A DNA stretch of 64,000 nt from Microbaculum marinisediminis (GCF_025397915.1 NZ_JALIDZ010000006.1:309467-373466), one strand, 5' to 3'; shown: positions 19,059 through 29,711, counted from the first letter of the stretch. A program made the numbers and translations. Notes: a model not told the origin generated them from the letters alone.

Positions 19059-21557
19059 CTAGTCGTTTCGGTTGCCGATGGATTGCGAGAATTTGCCTTC
19101 CGTCAGGGAGCGCAGGGCAAACCGGAAGGTAATCCGTTCGTCCGGCTCCTTGTCCAGATCGCGTGCGTATTGCCTTTGATAGGCAACGGCGATCGTGACG
19201 CATTCGTTTTCGTACCCGAATCCGAAGGAGTTAGAGATCCATTGCGGAGAATGGTTCGGCTGCGTGGATGTCGACGGTGTGCCGGAAATCTCGTAGCGAC
19301 CGCCCGCCCAGACCGACCAGTTGTCGTCGATCTTCAGCTTGGCGACGCCCTGGATTTCCTCGCGATCGACGATGAAGCCCTGGTTCGGATCCGCGGCGAT
19401 GTTCGAGTAGATGACCGACGACGTCAGCGCGCCGTAGCCGCCGCTGACTTCTAGGTCGTAGCGCTTGTTGTCGAAATCCGACTCGTCGAGACGAATACGA
19501 TTGACGATCTGAAGCGACGAGAGCGGCGAGAAATAGAGCGCGGCCACGTAGTCCGAGCGATCCGTCTCCAGGCCGGAGCCGTTCGGGAAGGGGTTGGCGC
19601 CGGCGAGTTGGTAGGACTGCCCGAACACGCCGCCGACTTCGATGCCGGATTCGGTCTGCGCGGTGTAGCGCACGCCGACATTGGCGCGGGTGCCGCCTTC
19701 CATCCGGTCGTAGCCGGAGAACTTGTCGATCTCGAACAGGGTGGTGTCGTCGAACACCAGGCTCAGTGCGTCGTTGTTCGGAATGACCGCGTTGTCCTGC
19801 GCATCGGGACGCGCCACGAGTTGCGCGATCGGTTCGATGATCTGATAGCCCCAGGTGTTCGAGATCAGGATCGGATAACGATATTCGATGCCGGCCGCGG
19901 CCATCCCGCGGATGATCGTATCGTCTCCGTTCGGCATGAATCTGTTGAGGACGCTGATGTTGGTGTAGCCGTCGCTCAGATACGGATCGTCGATGCTGAA
20001 CGAATACGCGTCGCCGCGCATCGACACGAAGGGGGTGAACACCTGGCCGAAGTTGTCGGTTACCGACCGCTCCCAGCGCAGCTCCGCGATGGCCCGATTG
20101 GTGGTGCCCGGGACGCCGATCAGTTCGCAGGTTGTCGACCGCGCCTGGTCTAGGATGCCTGCCGGTGTTCGGTTGCCCGACAGATCGGAAAGCCTGCTCG
20201 GGTTGTTCAGGTAGCCATAGGGACACCCGAAAGTCGGGTCGAGCTGCTTGGCGTAGGGGAACCGCGGCCTGAATTCGGCATCCGAGCGCGACAGGCTGAG
20301 CGAATTGAAGTCGAGCGACAGCCGTCCGCCCAAAACGGAATCGTCGAATATGTAGTTGTAATCGACGATCGGGTGAATGACCGGCTGTGAATCCTCGTTG
20401 AACCGGTTGGGGTCCTGCAGGATCTGGTAGTGGACGATCCGGGCGTCGAACCAGTTCCGCGCGCTCTGACCGGTCAGGAAGAGCTGATCGCGGAGTTCGG
20501 TGCGGTTCGTCAGGTTGTACGTCCGCATGAAGGTCTGGTCGGTCTGCAGCGTCCCGTCCCAGCCCCATTTCCAGAAATCGTTGATCTGGAACAGGCCTTC
20601 CGTCTGCACGACGCCGCGGAATTCCTTCTGGCTGTCGATGCGGTACGGCTCGAACTTATCCGGGTCGAGCTGGTAGATGCCGGCGCCGCGCACGAGGTAG
20701 CCGCCTTTGGCGAAGCGCTGCCGCCATTCGAATTCGCCCAGCGGCCCCTGGATAGAGTAGGGCGTCACCGAGACCGTCAGGTCGTAGTCGGGCGAAAGCG
20801 CGAAATAATACGGAATTTCAACGCCGTATCCCAGATCCTTATCGTAGATGAAATTGGGGCGGAGAAAGCCGGACCGCTGCTTCACGGTCGGATCGGGGTG
20901 GCTGAAGTACGGCAGGTAGGCGATCGGCATGCCGAACAGCTCGAAGCTGGCGTCCTCGTAATAGACGGTCTGCTCTTCCTGATTGTGGATGATGCGCTTC
21001 GCCTTGATCTGCCAGAATGGAGATTTCTCCGGATTCTCCTGGCACGGCTTGCACGCGGTATAGACGCCCGTATTGAACACGGTGACGTTCTCGTCGAAAC
21101 GCTCCGCCGAGGTTGCGGCGAAACGGGTCTCGTCGGTCGTCACAAGGGTCAGCTCGTTGACGAAGCCGTCACGGAAATCGTCGGTCAGCTCGACCGCGTC
21201 GGCATAGATCACGTTCTTGTCGGGGGGCGTGACCTTTACGTTGCCGCGGGCGTACACCTTGCCGGTCTTCTGATCGTATTCGACCCGGTCCGCTTCGACG
21301 GTATAGCCCTTGTAGTAGATGTCGACCGAGCCCTGGGCCGACACCATGTCGTTGTCCAGATCGTAGATGAGCTCGTCGGCCTCGAGCAGCATCCGCGCGT
21401 TGGGATCGCTGTCGATGATGTCGGTCATCGTCGAGCTGGTCGGAACCTGGGCAAACGCGGACGGCGGTGCGGCGACAAACGCCACGCCCATGAGAACTGC
21501 AACGATGCCTGGCATCGTGCAGCGAGTCCGATCGAAAATACGCAGATCGGCCGCCAT
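19059..21557 (-). CDS. lptD: LPS-assembly protein LptD
   Basis: Outer-membrane beta-barrel that inserts lipopolysaccharide into the outer leaflet. About 832 residues from the ATG just 2 bp past the lptG stop; a second in-frame ATG 14 codons later heads a clean signal peptide (GIVAVLMGVAFVAAPPSAFA) and may be the true start. A periplasmic OstA/jellyroll domain (LLEADELIYDLDNDMVSAQG) is followed by the barrel. The Cys pairs (CKPC in the first half, later C in FGCPYGY and TTCEL) could form the disulfides known in this family. Operon with lptG and lptF. Confidence 0.95.
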   Translation of the reverse strand: MAADLRIFDRTRCTMPGIVAVLMGVAFVAAPPSAFAQVPTSSTMTDIIDSDPNARMLLEADELIYDLDNDMVSAQGSVDIYYKGYTVEADRVEYDQKTGKVYARGNVKVTPPDKNVIYADAVELTDDFRDGFVNELTLVTTDETRFAATSAERFDENVTVFNTGVYTACKPCQENPEKSPFWQIKAKRIIHNQEEQTVYYEDASFELFGMPIAYLPYFSHPDPTVKQRSGFLRPNFIYDKDLGYGVEIPYYFALSPDYDLTVSVTPYSIQGPLGEFEWRQRFAKGGYLVRGAGIYQLDPDKFEPYRIDSQKEFRGVVQTEGLFQINDFWKWGWDGTLQTDQTFMRTYNLTNRTELRDQLFLTGQSARNWFDARIVHYQILQDPNRFNEDSQPVIHPIVDYNYIFDDSVLGGRLSLDFNSLSLSRSDAEFRPRFPYAKQLDPTFGCPYGYLNNPSRLSDLSGNRTPAGILDQARSTTCELIGVPGTTNRAIAELRWERSVTDNFGQVFTPFVSMRGDAYSFSIDDPYLSDGYTNISVLNRFMPNGDDTIIRGMAAAGIEYRYPILISNTWGYQIIEPIAQLVARPDAQDNAVIPNNDALSLVFDDTTLFEIDKFSGYDRMEGGTRANVGVRYTAQTESGIEVGGVFGQSYQLAGANPFPNGSGLETDRSDYVAALYFSPLSSLQIVNRIRLDESDFDNKRYDLEVSGGYGALTSSVIYSNIAADPNQGFIVDREEIQGVAKLKIDDNWSVWAGGRYEISGTPSTSTQPNHSPQWISNSFGFGYENECVTIAVAYQRQYARDLDKEPDERITFRFALRSLTEGKFSQSIGNRND

Positions 21558-21559
21558 CA

Positions 21560-22651
21560 CTAGCCGTCTTCCTGATACAGCAACACAGTCGTTCCGATGA
21601 GCATGGCCACCAGAGGTGGTGTCCACGCAGCAGCAATCGGCGTCACCGCACCGGCGGCGCCGAGATCCCCCACCAATTTTGAAACTACATAAAGCACGAA
21701 GCCGGCAACCACGCCACCGAGAATCATCCGTCCGATATTGCCGAACCTGAACACGCGAAGCGAGACGGTTGCGGCAATCAGCACCATTGCGCACAGGAGT
21801 AAAGGACGCGCTAAGAGCGTCTGATATTGCAATTGGTACTGAAGCGCCGGCAAACCGGCCTTTCTGGCCGTATCGATCTGTTTTGGGAGATCCCAGAACG
21901 AGATCGTGTCGGCGGATGCCAGCCGCTCGGACACCTGCGTTTTGTCCAGATAGGTGCTGAGCAGATAGGAGCGGTGGAACTGGGGCGGCAGGCCGGGCTG
22001 AATCAGCCAGCCGTTGTTCAATCGCCACCGCCCGTCCTCCAGAACGGCCGATTTCGCCTCGAATCGTTCACGAAAGGCGCCGTTCTTGTCGAAGATGATC
22101 GCGGTCACGCGGCGAAGCTTCCATCCGTTCGGCGAGGCGCTCCGTGCATGCAGCACGGATTGGCCGTCGACGCCGTCCTGGCGCAGCCAGATCGACCGTC
22201 CGCCCCAGCCGAGCGGGCCCGAATAGTCCCCGAACGATTCTTCGAACAGCGCCTCGTGTCGTGATTTCAGATTCGCGGCGAGCGGGTTGTAGAGCGTCGT
22301 CGCCGCGATGCCGAGAACCAGCGCGATGATCAGTGCCGGCGCGGTGAACTGCCACACCGACAGACCGGCGGCGCGGGCGACGACCAGCTCCAGGCTCTTG
22401 GTCAGCACGAGGAACGTCATCATCGCCGCGAACAGGACGGAGAAAGGCAGTACCAGCTCGGTCAGCGAGGGCAGGCGATAGAGCGAGAGCAGCAGCACGA
22501 CGCCGATCCCGACGTCGTGATTGCCGGCCCGGCGCAGGTTCTCCACCGTGTCGACCAGGAAGATAAGCGCGATACAGGTGCCGAACACCGCGATGAGGTT
22601 CAAAAGGAACCGCTTCGACATATAGGTCGCGAGGGTCTTGTCGAAGATCAT
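21560..22651 (-). CDS. lptG: LPS export ABC transporter permease LptG
   Basis: Inner-membrane permease of the LptB2FGC machine that extracts LPS and drives it along the periplasmic bridge. 363 residues: three N-terminal membrane helices, a periplasmic beta-jellyroll in the middle, then three C-terminal helices, ending in LIGTTVLLYQEDG. The ATG overlaps the lptF stop codon by four bases (ATGA), which sets the start. lptD follows at once, so assembly and export parts are co-transcribed. Confidence 0.95.
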   Translation of the reverse strand: MIFDKTLATYMSKRFLLNLIAVFGTCIALIFLVDTVENLRRAGNHDVGIGVVLLLSLYRLPSLTELVLPFSVLFAAMMTFLVLTKSLELVVARAAGLSVWQFTAPALIIALVLGIAATTLYNPLAANLKSRHEALFEESFGDYSGPLGWGGRSIWLRQDGVDGQSVLHARSASPNGWKLRRVTAIIFDKNGAFRERFEAKSAVLEDGRWRLNNGWLIQPGLPPQFHRSYLLSTYLDKTQVSERLASADTISFWDLPKQIDTARKAGLPALQYQLQYQTLLARPLLLCAMVLIAATVSLRVFRFGNIGRMILGGVVAGFVLYVVSKLVGDLGAAGAVTPIAAAWTPPLVAMLIGTTVLLYQEDG

Positions 22652-23880
22652 CGCGACGCCCCTTTGCCGGTGACGCCGCCGCGGCGCATCAGATCGGTCA
22701 CCGCCTCGGAAATAGTGGCGAGCAGGCGCGAAGGCCTGAGAATATCGATGTCGATCTTCGGCAATGTGGGAAACGCGTCGGCGATAAGGGCCATCCTCTG
22801 CCCGTTGCCGAACGCCATCCACGCGGCGCCGACAATGCCGACAAGCGGCGTCACGTACATCGGAATCACCGCCCAGGCCTCGCGGGCGGCGAGGTTGGAC
22901 GCGCTGAAGCCGATCGTGCGCAGGATGGCCATGGCGGCGATCGCCAGGACGATCGAGTTGCCGCGTCCGGTGCGGTTGGTGCGCGGATAGCCGAGTGTGG
23001 CCAGCGTGATGAAGACGAAGGCGAGCGGGTACAGGATGCTGGAGATCCGTTCATGGATCTCGGCCCGGAACTTGCCGGGAAACTTCTGGTAGTACTCGTC
23101 CTTAGGATCGGGGTTCAGCAATTCCGACATGCGCATTTCGCGTGGCCGGTACGTCACTTCGCCGCCGCCGACCGTCAGATTGGAGAGATCGAAGATATAG
23201 CGGTCGAAATTGATGACTGTGATCTCTTCCGGCTTGCCTTCCTGCTGATGCATGCTGCCGCGGTGCATCGTCAGGTAGGCGCGCTCGCCGGTGCGCACGA
23301 TGCGGCCTTCCTCGGCGAGATAGGTCATCAGTTTTTTCCGGTCACGCTCGTCGTGAACCAGCAGGCCGACCAGCGTGCCATCGGGATTTCGGTCGCGAAT
23401 ATGGAAAGTCAGCCCGTTCTCGACGGTCGTGAACAGGCCTTCCTTGACGATATAGGTCAGCACGTCGGCACGGATCGAGGCGATCGTGTTACGCAGCGTC
23501 CGTGCGCTTTCCGGCATGACGTATAGGCTGATCACGCCGGTTAGGATCGTGACGATGAGGCCGAGGATCACGAAGGGCTTGAAGACGATCCAGGGTGACG
23601 TTCCGGCGGCATGGATGATGACCAGCTCGCTGTCGGCATTGATGCGGTTGAGGGCGTAGAGGCAGGCGATGAACAGCGCCACGGGCGCGATGACCATGAT
23701 CAGCGCCGGCAGGGCAAGCATGGTCATATACAGGAACAGCCACAGGGTCTGTCCCTGCGTGGTCAGCAGGTCGATTTCCTTGAGCGCCTGCGTCACCCAC
23801 ACCACCCCGGTCAGCACCAGGAGTGCGATTACGAAGGCGCCCGCGACGATGCGAAATATGTAGCGGCCGACAAGGTTCAT
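22648..23880 (-). CDS. lptF: LPS export ABC transporter permease LptF
   Basis: Partner of LptG. 410 residues starting MNLVGRYIFRIVAGAFVIAL, with the same layout of three helices, periplasmic jellyroll and three helices. The family features ALPALIMVIAPVALFIACLY and the C-terminal GYPRTNRTGRGNSIVLAI are visible. The start is the ATG that gives the conserved N-terminus; the upstream in-frame extension is Arg-rich and unlike the family. First gene of the minus lpt run, divergent from pepA across about 220 bp. Confidence 0.95.
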   Translation of the reverse strand: MNLVGRYIFRIVAGAFVIALLVLTGVVWVTQALKEIDLLTTQGQTLWLFLYMTMLALPALIMVIAPVALFIACLYALNRINADSELVIIHAAGTSPWIVFKPFVILGLIVTILTGVISLYVMPESARTLRNTIASIRADVLTYIVKEGLFTTVENGLTFHIRDRNPDGTLVGLLVHDERDRKKLMTYLAEEGRIVRTGERAYLTMHRGSMHQQEGKPEEITVINFDRYIFDLSNLTVGGGEVTYRPREMRMSELLNPDPKDEYYQKFPGKFRAEIHERISSILYPLAFVFITLATLGYPRTNRTGRGNSIVLAIAAMAILRTIGFSASNLAAREAWAVIPMYVTPLVGIVGAAWMAFGNGQRMALIADAFPTLPKIDIDILRPSRLLATISEAVTDLMRRGGVTGKGASR

Positions 23881-24102
23881 CCGCTTAAGCCTTACGCGCC
23901 TCCAACTCGCCGGCACCGCGCCGGCCCTGCATTCGCTAATCCGCCTTGATGGCGAGAATGCGCCGTTTTCTGGCCGCGCTCGCGCCCGGACGGCCCGGCC
24001 CTCTCGCGCCATCTAACCGGATGGTGTATTGGGAGACGCTGCGCCGATCAAGCAATTGTAACATCTTGAAATAGATTTGAACCAGTCGAGGTCCCATCTG
24101 CC

Positions 24103-25617
24103 ATGTCAGACCTGCCGAAAGTGAGTTTCTCGAAGCTTTCCGAGCCCTCCAACGGCGTCGCCGTGCTGCTCGCCGGCGAAAAGGCCGCTCTCGGCCCTAT
24201 TGGAAAGGCGCTCGACGACTCGTCGGGCGGCGCGCTCTCCAGGGCGGTGAAGACGGCTGAGTTCACCGGCAAGTCGAAGTCGTTTCTTGACGTCATCGCC
24301 CCCGCCAACCTGTCGCTCGACCGGGTGCTCGTCGTGGGAACCGGCGACGCGGCCAAACTCACGGATCTCGACTGGCAGAACCTGGGCGGGGCGATCTCCG
24401 CGCGGCTGGCCAACGGCGCGCAGACCGCGACCGTGGTGATGGAGCTCGCCGACGGAACATCGCCCGGCGAACAGGCCGCCGCGCTGCTCGGCGTCGGCGC
24501 CAAGCTCTCCGCCTACCGGTTCGACCGCTACAAGAAAAAAAAGAAGTCGGACGACGATAAGCCGAAGACCCCGCCGCGCAACGTCGTGGTGGCGACGGAT
24601 GGTCACACCGCCGCCCGCAAGGCGTTCGCCCGGCTCGATGCGGTGAGCGACGGCACGCTACTCGCCCGCGATCTCGTCAACGAGCCCGCCAACGTGCTCA
24701 GCCCCGAGGAATTCGCCAAGAGGGCCAAGGCTCTGTCGTCGCTCGGCGTCGACGTGACGGTGCTCGACGAGAAGGAAATGCGCAGGCTCAAGATGAACGC
24801 GCTGCTCGCGGTCGGGCAGGGCAGCGCGCGGGAAAGCCGGCTCGTCGTCATGCGCTGGAACGGGCTCGGAAAGGCCTCGAAGAAGAAGCCCGTCGTCTTC
24901 GTCGGCAAGGGCGTCGTCTTCGACACCGGCGGCATCTCCATCAAGCCGGCGGCCGGCATGGAGGACATGAAGGGCGACATGGCGGGCGCGGCCTGCGTCG
25001 TCGGCCTCATGCACGCACTTGCCGCGCGCAAGGCAAAGGTCAACGCGGTCGGCGTCATCGGTCTCGTCGAGAACATGCCCGACGGCCTGGCGCAGCGTCC
25101 CGGCGATATCGTCACCTCGATGTCGGGCCAGACCATCGAGGTCATCAATACCGACGCCGAAGGCCGTCTCGTGCTCGCCGACGCGCTGACCTACGTGCAG
25201 AAGAAGTTCAAGCCGGGTTTCATTGTCGACCTTGCGACCCTGACCGGCGCCATCATCGTCGCGCTCGGCCACGAATATGCGGGCATGTTCGCCAACGACG
25301 ACGACCTCGCCGCGCAACTCACGGCAGCCGGCGAGGCGACGGGCGAAAAGGTCTGGCGGATGCCGCTCGGGGCCGAGTACGACAAGATGATCGACTCCCG
25401 CTTCGCCGACATCAAGAACACCGGCGGCCGCTTCGCCGGCTCGATCACCGCGGCGCAGTTCCTCAAGCGCTTCGTCGACGACGAGACGCCGTGGGCGCAT
25501 CTCGACATCGCCGGAACCGGCATGGCCTCGCCGAAGACCGACGTCAGCAAGACCTGGGCCTCCGGTTTCGGGGTCGGCCTGCTCGACCGGCTGGTGGCCG
25601 ACAACTACGAGGGATAG
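24103..25617 (+). CDS. pepA: Leucyl aminopeptidase
   Basis: Two-metal M17 cytosolic exopeptidase. 504 residues: an N-terminal macro-like domain with a run of lysines at about 146-152, then the catalytic domain with [16 protein letters not shown], the metal-ligand helix [14 protein letters not shown] and the family signature [14 protein letters not shown]. It is conserved next to lptF and holC. E. coli PepA also binds DNA in XerCD recombination; that is not testable here. Confidence 0.96.
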   Translation: MSDLPKVSFSKLSEPSNGVAVLLAGEKAALGPIGKALDDSSGGALSRAVKTAEFTGKSKSFLDVIAPANLSLDRVLVVGTGDAAKLTDLDWQNLGGAISARLANGAQTATVVMELADGTSPGEQAAALLGVGAKLSAYRFDRYKKKKKSDDDKPKTPPRNVVVATDGHTAARKAFARLDAVSDGTLLARDLVNEPANVLSPEEFAKRAKALSSLGVDVTVLDEKEMRRLKMNALLAVGQGSARESRLVVMRWNGLGKASKKKPVVFVGKGVVFDTGGISIKPAAGMEDMKGDMAGAACVVGLMHALAARKAKVNAVGVIGLVENMPDGLAQRPGDIVTSMSGQTIEVINTDAEGRLVLADALTYVQKKFKPGFIVDLATLTGAIIVALGHEYAGMFANDDDLAAQLTAAGEATGEKVWRMPLGAEYDKMIDSRFADIKNTGGRFAGSITAAQFLKRFVDDETPWAHLDIAGTGMASPKTDVSKTWASGFGVGLLDRLVADNYEG

Positions 25618-25650
25618 CGGCGGCCGGCCCGGCCGCGGGACGCGAAGGCC

Positions 25651-26100
25651 ATGACCGAGGTCCTGTTCTATCATCTCGAACGCCGCCCGCTCGAAGCGGT
25701 CCTGCCCGCGCTCCTGGAGAAATGCCTCGAGCGCGGCTGGAAAGCGGTGGTACAGGGCGGCTCGGCCGAGCGCCTCGACGCGATCGACGGGGTTTTGTGG
25801 ACCTATCGCGAGGATTCCTTCCTTCCCCATGGAACGGTGGCCGACGGGGATCCGGTGTTTCAGCCGATCTATCTGACGACCGACACCGATAATCTGAACG
25901 ACGCGACGGTTCGCTTCCTGGTCGACGGCGCCGAACCGCCGGATCTCGCCGGCTACCAGCGGGCGATCTTCATTTTCGACGGCCGTGACGAGGAGGCCGT
26001 CGCCCAGGCGCGCGTCCATTGGAAACAGGCCAGCGGCCAGGGGCACGACGTGACCTACTGGCAGCAGAACGATTCCGGCCGCTGGGAGCGCAAGGCGTGA
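25651..26100 (+). CDS. holC: DNA polymerase III subunit chi
   Basis: 149 residues, the accessory clamp-loader subunit that contacts SSB. The N-terminus MTEVLFYHLERRPLEAVLPALLEK and the internal DGVLWTYREDSFLPHG are typical of alphaproteobacterial HolC. Located 33 bp after pepA, the usual arrangement. Its stop codon overlaps the GTG start of the next gene. Confidence 0.94.
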   Translation: MTEVLFYHLERRPLEAVLPALLEKCLERGWKAVVQGGSAERLDAIDGVLWTYREDSFLPHGTVADGDPVFQPIYLTTDTDNLNDATVRFLVDGAEPPDLAGYQRAIFIFDGRDEEAVAQARVHWKQASGQGHDVTYWQQNDSGRWERKA

Positions 26101-26741
26101 GCGGGGCGGGCGGGCACGAAGACCGACTGGCCTGGTTCGACGAGCTCTATCGCCGTGCCGGCGACGATGCCGATGCCGTGCCCTGGTCCCGCGCAGGTCC
26201 GCACCCGGGGCTGGATCACTGGGCGAAATCAGCGATCGGCCGGGGCGCCGGCCATGCCGGCAGGGCGATCGACGTTGGTTGCGGGCTGGGCGACAACGCG
26301 GAGTTTCTAGCCAGCCTTGGCTATGACGTGACCGCCTTCGACCTGTCCGAAACCGCGATCGATTGGGCGAAACGCCGGTTTTCCGACACCGCCGTGTCTT
26401 ATGCGGTCGCCGACCTGTTCGCGCTGCCGGTCGAGTGGCACGGGGCCTTCGATCTCGTCAGCGAAGTCTACACCCTGCAGGCGCTGCCCGCCGACCTTCG
26501 CCAGGGGGCGCTGCGGGCGATCGCCGGTCTGGTCGCGCCCGGCGGGCGCATCGTCGTCGTTTGCCTGGCCCGGGACGAGGACGAGCATGCCGACGGACCG
26601 CCCTGGCCGCTGGCGCGGTCGGAATTGTCGGGATTCGGCGACGCCGGATTGGCGCCGGTCACCTTCGAGGACGTGGTGCTCGGCGACAACCAACGGCGCC
26701 ATTTCGTCGCCGTCTATGAGCGGGCAGAGCCGGAAACCTGA
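26097..26741 (+). CDS. Class I SAM-dependent methyltransferase
   Basis: 214-residue Rossmann methyltransferase with SAM-binding motif AIDVGCGLGDNAEFLASLG and motif II GYDVTAFDLSE. The post-motif IRQGAL/VAPGGRIVVVCLA is typical of small-molecule methyltransferases related to thiopurine or tellurite-resistance types. The GTG start overlaps the holC stop (GTGA), so it is co-translated with holC. The substrate cannot be read from sequence. Convergent with the ABC-F gene, 29 bp away. Confidence 0.85.
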   Translation: MSGAGGHEDRLAWFDELYRRAGDDADAVPWSRAGPHPGLDHWAKSAIGRGAGHAGRAIDVGCGLGDNAEFLASLGYDVTAFDLSETAIDWAKRRFSDTAVSYAVADLFALPVEWHGAFDLVSEVYTLQALPADLRQGALRAIAGLVAPGGRIVVVCLARDEDEHADGPPWPLARSELSGFGDAGLAPVTFEDVVLGDNQRRHFVAVYERAEPET

Positions 26742-26770
26742 GCCTTTCGGTTCCGCACCGACGATCATGT

Positions 26771-28648
26771 CTAGCCCGTGGCGCCCTCGAGCGCGGCTCC
26801 GGCTTCCAGCCAGTCTTCTTCCGCCGCGGCGAGCGCTTCGACCGTGCGCGCCCGTTCGCGCGACAGGTCGGCCCCCTTGGCCGGATCTCTGGTGAACAGG
26901 TCCGGATCTGCGAGGCGGCCATCGAGATCGGCGATCTTCGATTGCAGCGTGGCCATCCGTTTCTCCGCGTCCTTCTGCCGGTTGCGCAGCGGCTGCAGTT
27001 CGGCGCGCTTCTGCGCCGCTGCCCGGCGCTGATCGCCGCGATTGGCGGTGATCGTGATCGTTTCGGCGGTCTCGGGTATGGAGTCGTCGCCGGACAGGAC
27101 CCGCTTGCGATAGTCCTCCATGTCGCCGTCGAACGGCACGACGGTGCCGCCGGCGACCAGCCAGAGCCGGTCCACCGTCGTCTCGATCAGGTGCCGGTCG
27201 TGGCTGATGACGATGACCGCGCCTTCGTATTCGGCGAGCGCCTGCACCAGCGCCTCGCGTGCGTCGACGTCGAGATGGTTGGTGGGTTCGTCCAGAATCA
27301 GCAGGTGCGGACCGAAGAAGGTCGCCAGTCCGAGCAGAAGCCGCGCTTTCTCGCCGCCGGACAGCTTGCTCGCAGGAATGTCGGCCTTTTCGATGCCGAA
27401 TCCGAGTTGTGCGGCCTTCGAGCGGACCTCGGCTTCCTTTGCGTCCGGCATCAGCCGGCGCACCTGTTCGGTCGGCGACAGGTCCGCGGAAAGTTCGTCA
27501 AGCTGATGTTGGGCGAAGAAGCCGACGGTGAGCCTGTCGGCGGCGTGCATCCGCCCGTCGCAGGACTGCAGGCGGCCGGACAGCAGCTTGGCCAAGGTGC
27601 TCTTGCCGTTTCCGTTCGATCCCAGCAACCCGATGCGGTCGTCGTGATCGAGCCGGAGGTTCAGATTCCGCAGGACCGGCTTGCCTCCGTAGCCCACCGC
27701 CGCGCTGTCGAGCTGGATGATGGGCGAGGCCAGCGGTTTCTCGGGCGAGGGGAAGTGGAACGGGCGAAATGTGCCGTCGACCAGCGCCTCGATCGGCTCC
27801 ATCTTCGCCAGCGCCTTCAGGCGGCTCTGCGCCTGCCGCGCCTTCGAGGCCTTGTAGCGGAAGCGGTCTACGAAGGCCTGCATGTGCTTGCGTTGTTCGT
27901 CCTGCTTCTTGCGCGACTTTTCGGCGAGTGCCTGTTTCTCGCGCCGCTGCCGTTCGAACTGGTCGTAGGTGCCGCGATAGACGGTGAGTTTGCCCTGATC
28001 GAGGTGAACGATAGTGTCGACGGCCGTGTTGAGCAGATCGCGGTCATGGCTGATGACGATCATCGTGTGCGGATAGCGGGCGAGATAGCTCTCGAGCCAA
28101 AGCGTGCCTTCGAGATCGAGGTAGTTGGTCGGTTCGTCCAGCAGCAGCAGGTCGGGCTCGGTGAACAGCACCGCAGCAAGCGCCACCCGCATCCGCCAGC
28201 CGCCGGAAAAGGATTCCAGCGGGCGCTGCTGCGCGGCCTGGTCGAAGCCAAGACCCGATAGGATGCGGGCCGCCCGCGACTCCGCCGAATAGGCGTCGAT
28301 CTCGCTCAGGCGCGCGTGGATTTCGCCGATCCGCGCTCCGTCCTGCGTCGAGTCCGCCTCCGCCATCAGGCGCGCGCGCTCGGTGTCGGCCGACAGCACG
28401 AAGTCGATCAGCGAGGTCGGGCCCGCCGGCGCTTCCTGTTCCACCGTGCCGATCCGCGCTTTCGCCGGGAACCCGACCGAGCCCGACTCCACGACGGCTT
28501 CGCCCTTGATAAGTCGGAACAGCGTCGTCTTGCCGGTGCCGTTGCGCCCGACCAGACCCGCCCGGGCGCCGGTGGGCAGGGTTACGGTGGCGCCGTTCAA
28601 CAGCGTGCGGCCGGCGATGCGGTAGGTGAGGTCGGTGATCTGAAGCAT
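26771..28648 (-). CDS. ABC-F family ATPase (Uup/YheS type)
   Basis: 625-residue soluble protein with two ABC ATPase domains and no membrane helices. Walker A motifs are GLVGRNGTGKTTLF (about 33-46) and GLLGSNGNGKSTLAK (about 335-350); signatures are ESFSGGWRMRV and SKLSGGEKARLL; Walker B motifs end in LLLLDEPTNYLD and LLILDEPTNHLD. A linker of about 80 charged residues separates the domains, and a C-terminal coiled coil follows (ATLQSKIADLDGRLADP region). ABC-F proteins act on the ribosome E site or in DNA/translation quality control; the exact subgroup is inferred. Confidence 0.93.
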   Translation of the reverse strand: MLQITDLTYRIAGRTLLNGATVTLPTGARAGLVGRNGTGKTTLFRLIKGEAVVESGSVGFPAKARIGTVEQEAPAGPTSLIDFVLSADTERARLMAEADSTQDGARIGEIHARLSEIDAYSAESRAARILSGLGFDQAAQQRPLESFSGGWRMRVALAAVLFTEPDLLLLDEPTNYLDLEGTLWLESYLARYPHTMIVISHDRDLLNTAVDTIVHLDQGKLTVYRGTYDQFERQRREKQALAEKSRKKQDEQRKHMQAFVDRFRYKASKARQAQSRLKALAKMEPIEALVDGTFRPFHFPSPEKPLASPIIQLDSAAVGYGGKPVLRNLNLRLDHDDRIGLLGSNGNGKSTLAKLLSGRLQSCDGRMHAADRLTVGFFAQHQLDELSADLSPTEQVRRLMPDAKEAEVRSKAAQLGFGIEKADIPASKLSGGEKARLLLGLATFFGPHLLILDEPTNHLDVDAREALVQALAEYEGAVIVISHDRHLIETTVDRLWLVAGGTVVPFDGDMEDYRKRVLSGDDSIPETAETITITANRGDQRRAAAQKRAELQPLRNRQKDAEKRMATLQSKIADLDGRLADPDLFTRDPAKGADLSRERARTVEALAAAEEDWLEAGAALEGATG

Positions 28649-28799
28649 GGCGCCTATTTGCAGGTTGCCGGGGCTCGCGGCAAGGCCCCGGGCCTCTCTC
28701 TTTTGGTCATTCTGCCGTTTGGTCCGCTCGTGCTAGCATTTCCGGCCGGCCCTGCGCGGGCCGGCGTTAGCGGGGAACCGAAAAGAGGGAGAGCGAACT

Positions 28800-29621
28800 A
28801 TGTGCGTACCTGGCTGTCATGAAGCGGTAATGCATCAGTTGAGCCGTCGCGGTTTCTTCAAGGGGGTGGGAGCTGCCGCGCTGGCTGCGACTGCGGTGCC
28901 GGCGGCCGTGGCGCCGGCGCGGGCCGCCCCGACGAGCTTCTCCAAGGTCGTCGACCTGACCCATGCGCTGCCGGAAGACTTCCCGACCTTCTTTGGTCAG
29001 CCTCAGCTTGAGATCGAGAACGTCTACAAGTTCGACAAGGACGGCTTCAATCTGAACATCTGGCATCTCAACGAGCACACCGGCACCCACATGGACGCGC
29101 CGATCCATTTTTCCAAGGACGGCCAGACCGCCGATCAGGTGGAAGTCGAGAAGCTCGTCGTGCCGATCGTGGTCATCGACGTGAAGGCGAAGGCGGCGGA
29201 GGATCCGGACTATCGGTTGACGCCCGACGACATCGCCGCCTGGGAGAGCGCCAACGGCGATTTGCCGGACGGCTGCTGCGTCGCCATGAACTCCGGCTGG
29301 GACGCCCACGTGAAGAGCGACATGTTCCGCAACGCCGATGGCGACGGGGTCATGCACTTCCCCGGTTTCCACGCGGAGGCCGCGGACATGATGATCAAGG
29401 ATCGCAACGTCATCGGCATGGCGGTCGATACGCTGTCGCTCGACCACGGCGCGTCGAAGGACTTCAAGACCCACTACACCTGGCTGCCATCCGGTCGCTG
29501 GGGCATGGAATGTATCGCCAATCTCGACGCGATACCCGCAACCGGCGCCACGCTTGTCGTGGGGTCACCGAAAATTGTAGGAGCGACGGGCGGCCCAAGT
29601 CGTCTGATCGCGCTGATTTGA
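28800..29621 (+). CDS. Cyclase family protein, Tat-exported
   Basis: 273 residues of the cyclase/kynurenine formamidase fold. The N-terminus MCVPGCHEAVMHQLSRRGFFKG combines a Cys-x3-Cys-His start with a twin-arginine signal (SRRGFFKG followed by an Ala-rich hydrophobic stretch ending ARAA). The metal-binding signature HTGTHMDAPIHF is intact, as is the second ligand region DTLSLDHGASKDF. This predicts a periplasmic metal-dependent hydrolase; the substrate is unknown. The ribosome site GAGGGAGAG lies upstream of 28800. Two small secreted proteins follow on the same strand. Confidence 0.88.
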   Translation: MCVPGCHEAVMHQLSRRGFFKGVGAAALAATAVPAAVAPARAAPTSFSKVVDLTHALPEDFPTFFGQPQLEIENVYKFDKDGFNLNIWHLNEHTGTHMDAPIHFSKDGQTADQVEVEKLVVPIVVIDVKAKAAEDPDYRLTPDDIAAWESANGDLPDGCCVAMNSGWDAHVKSDMFRNADGDGVMHFPGFHAEAADMMIKDRNVIGMAVDTLSLDHGASKDFKTHYTWLPSGRWGMECIANLDAIPATGATLVVGSPKIVGATGGPSRLIALI

Positions 29622-29711
29622 CGTACCGGGCCGGTGGAGCGGTTCCGCCGGCCCACTAATCTAATGGTTTTCGGCGGCGGGGCGCGCGTTGAACTCAAGG
29701 AGGCTTTCGCC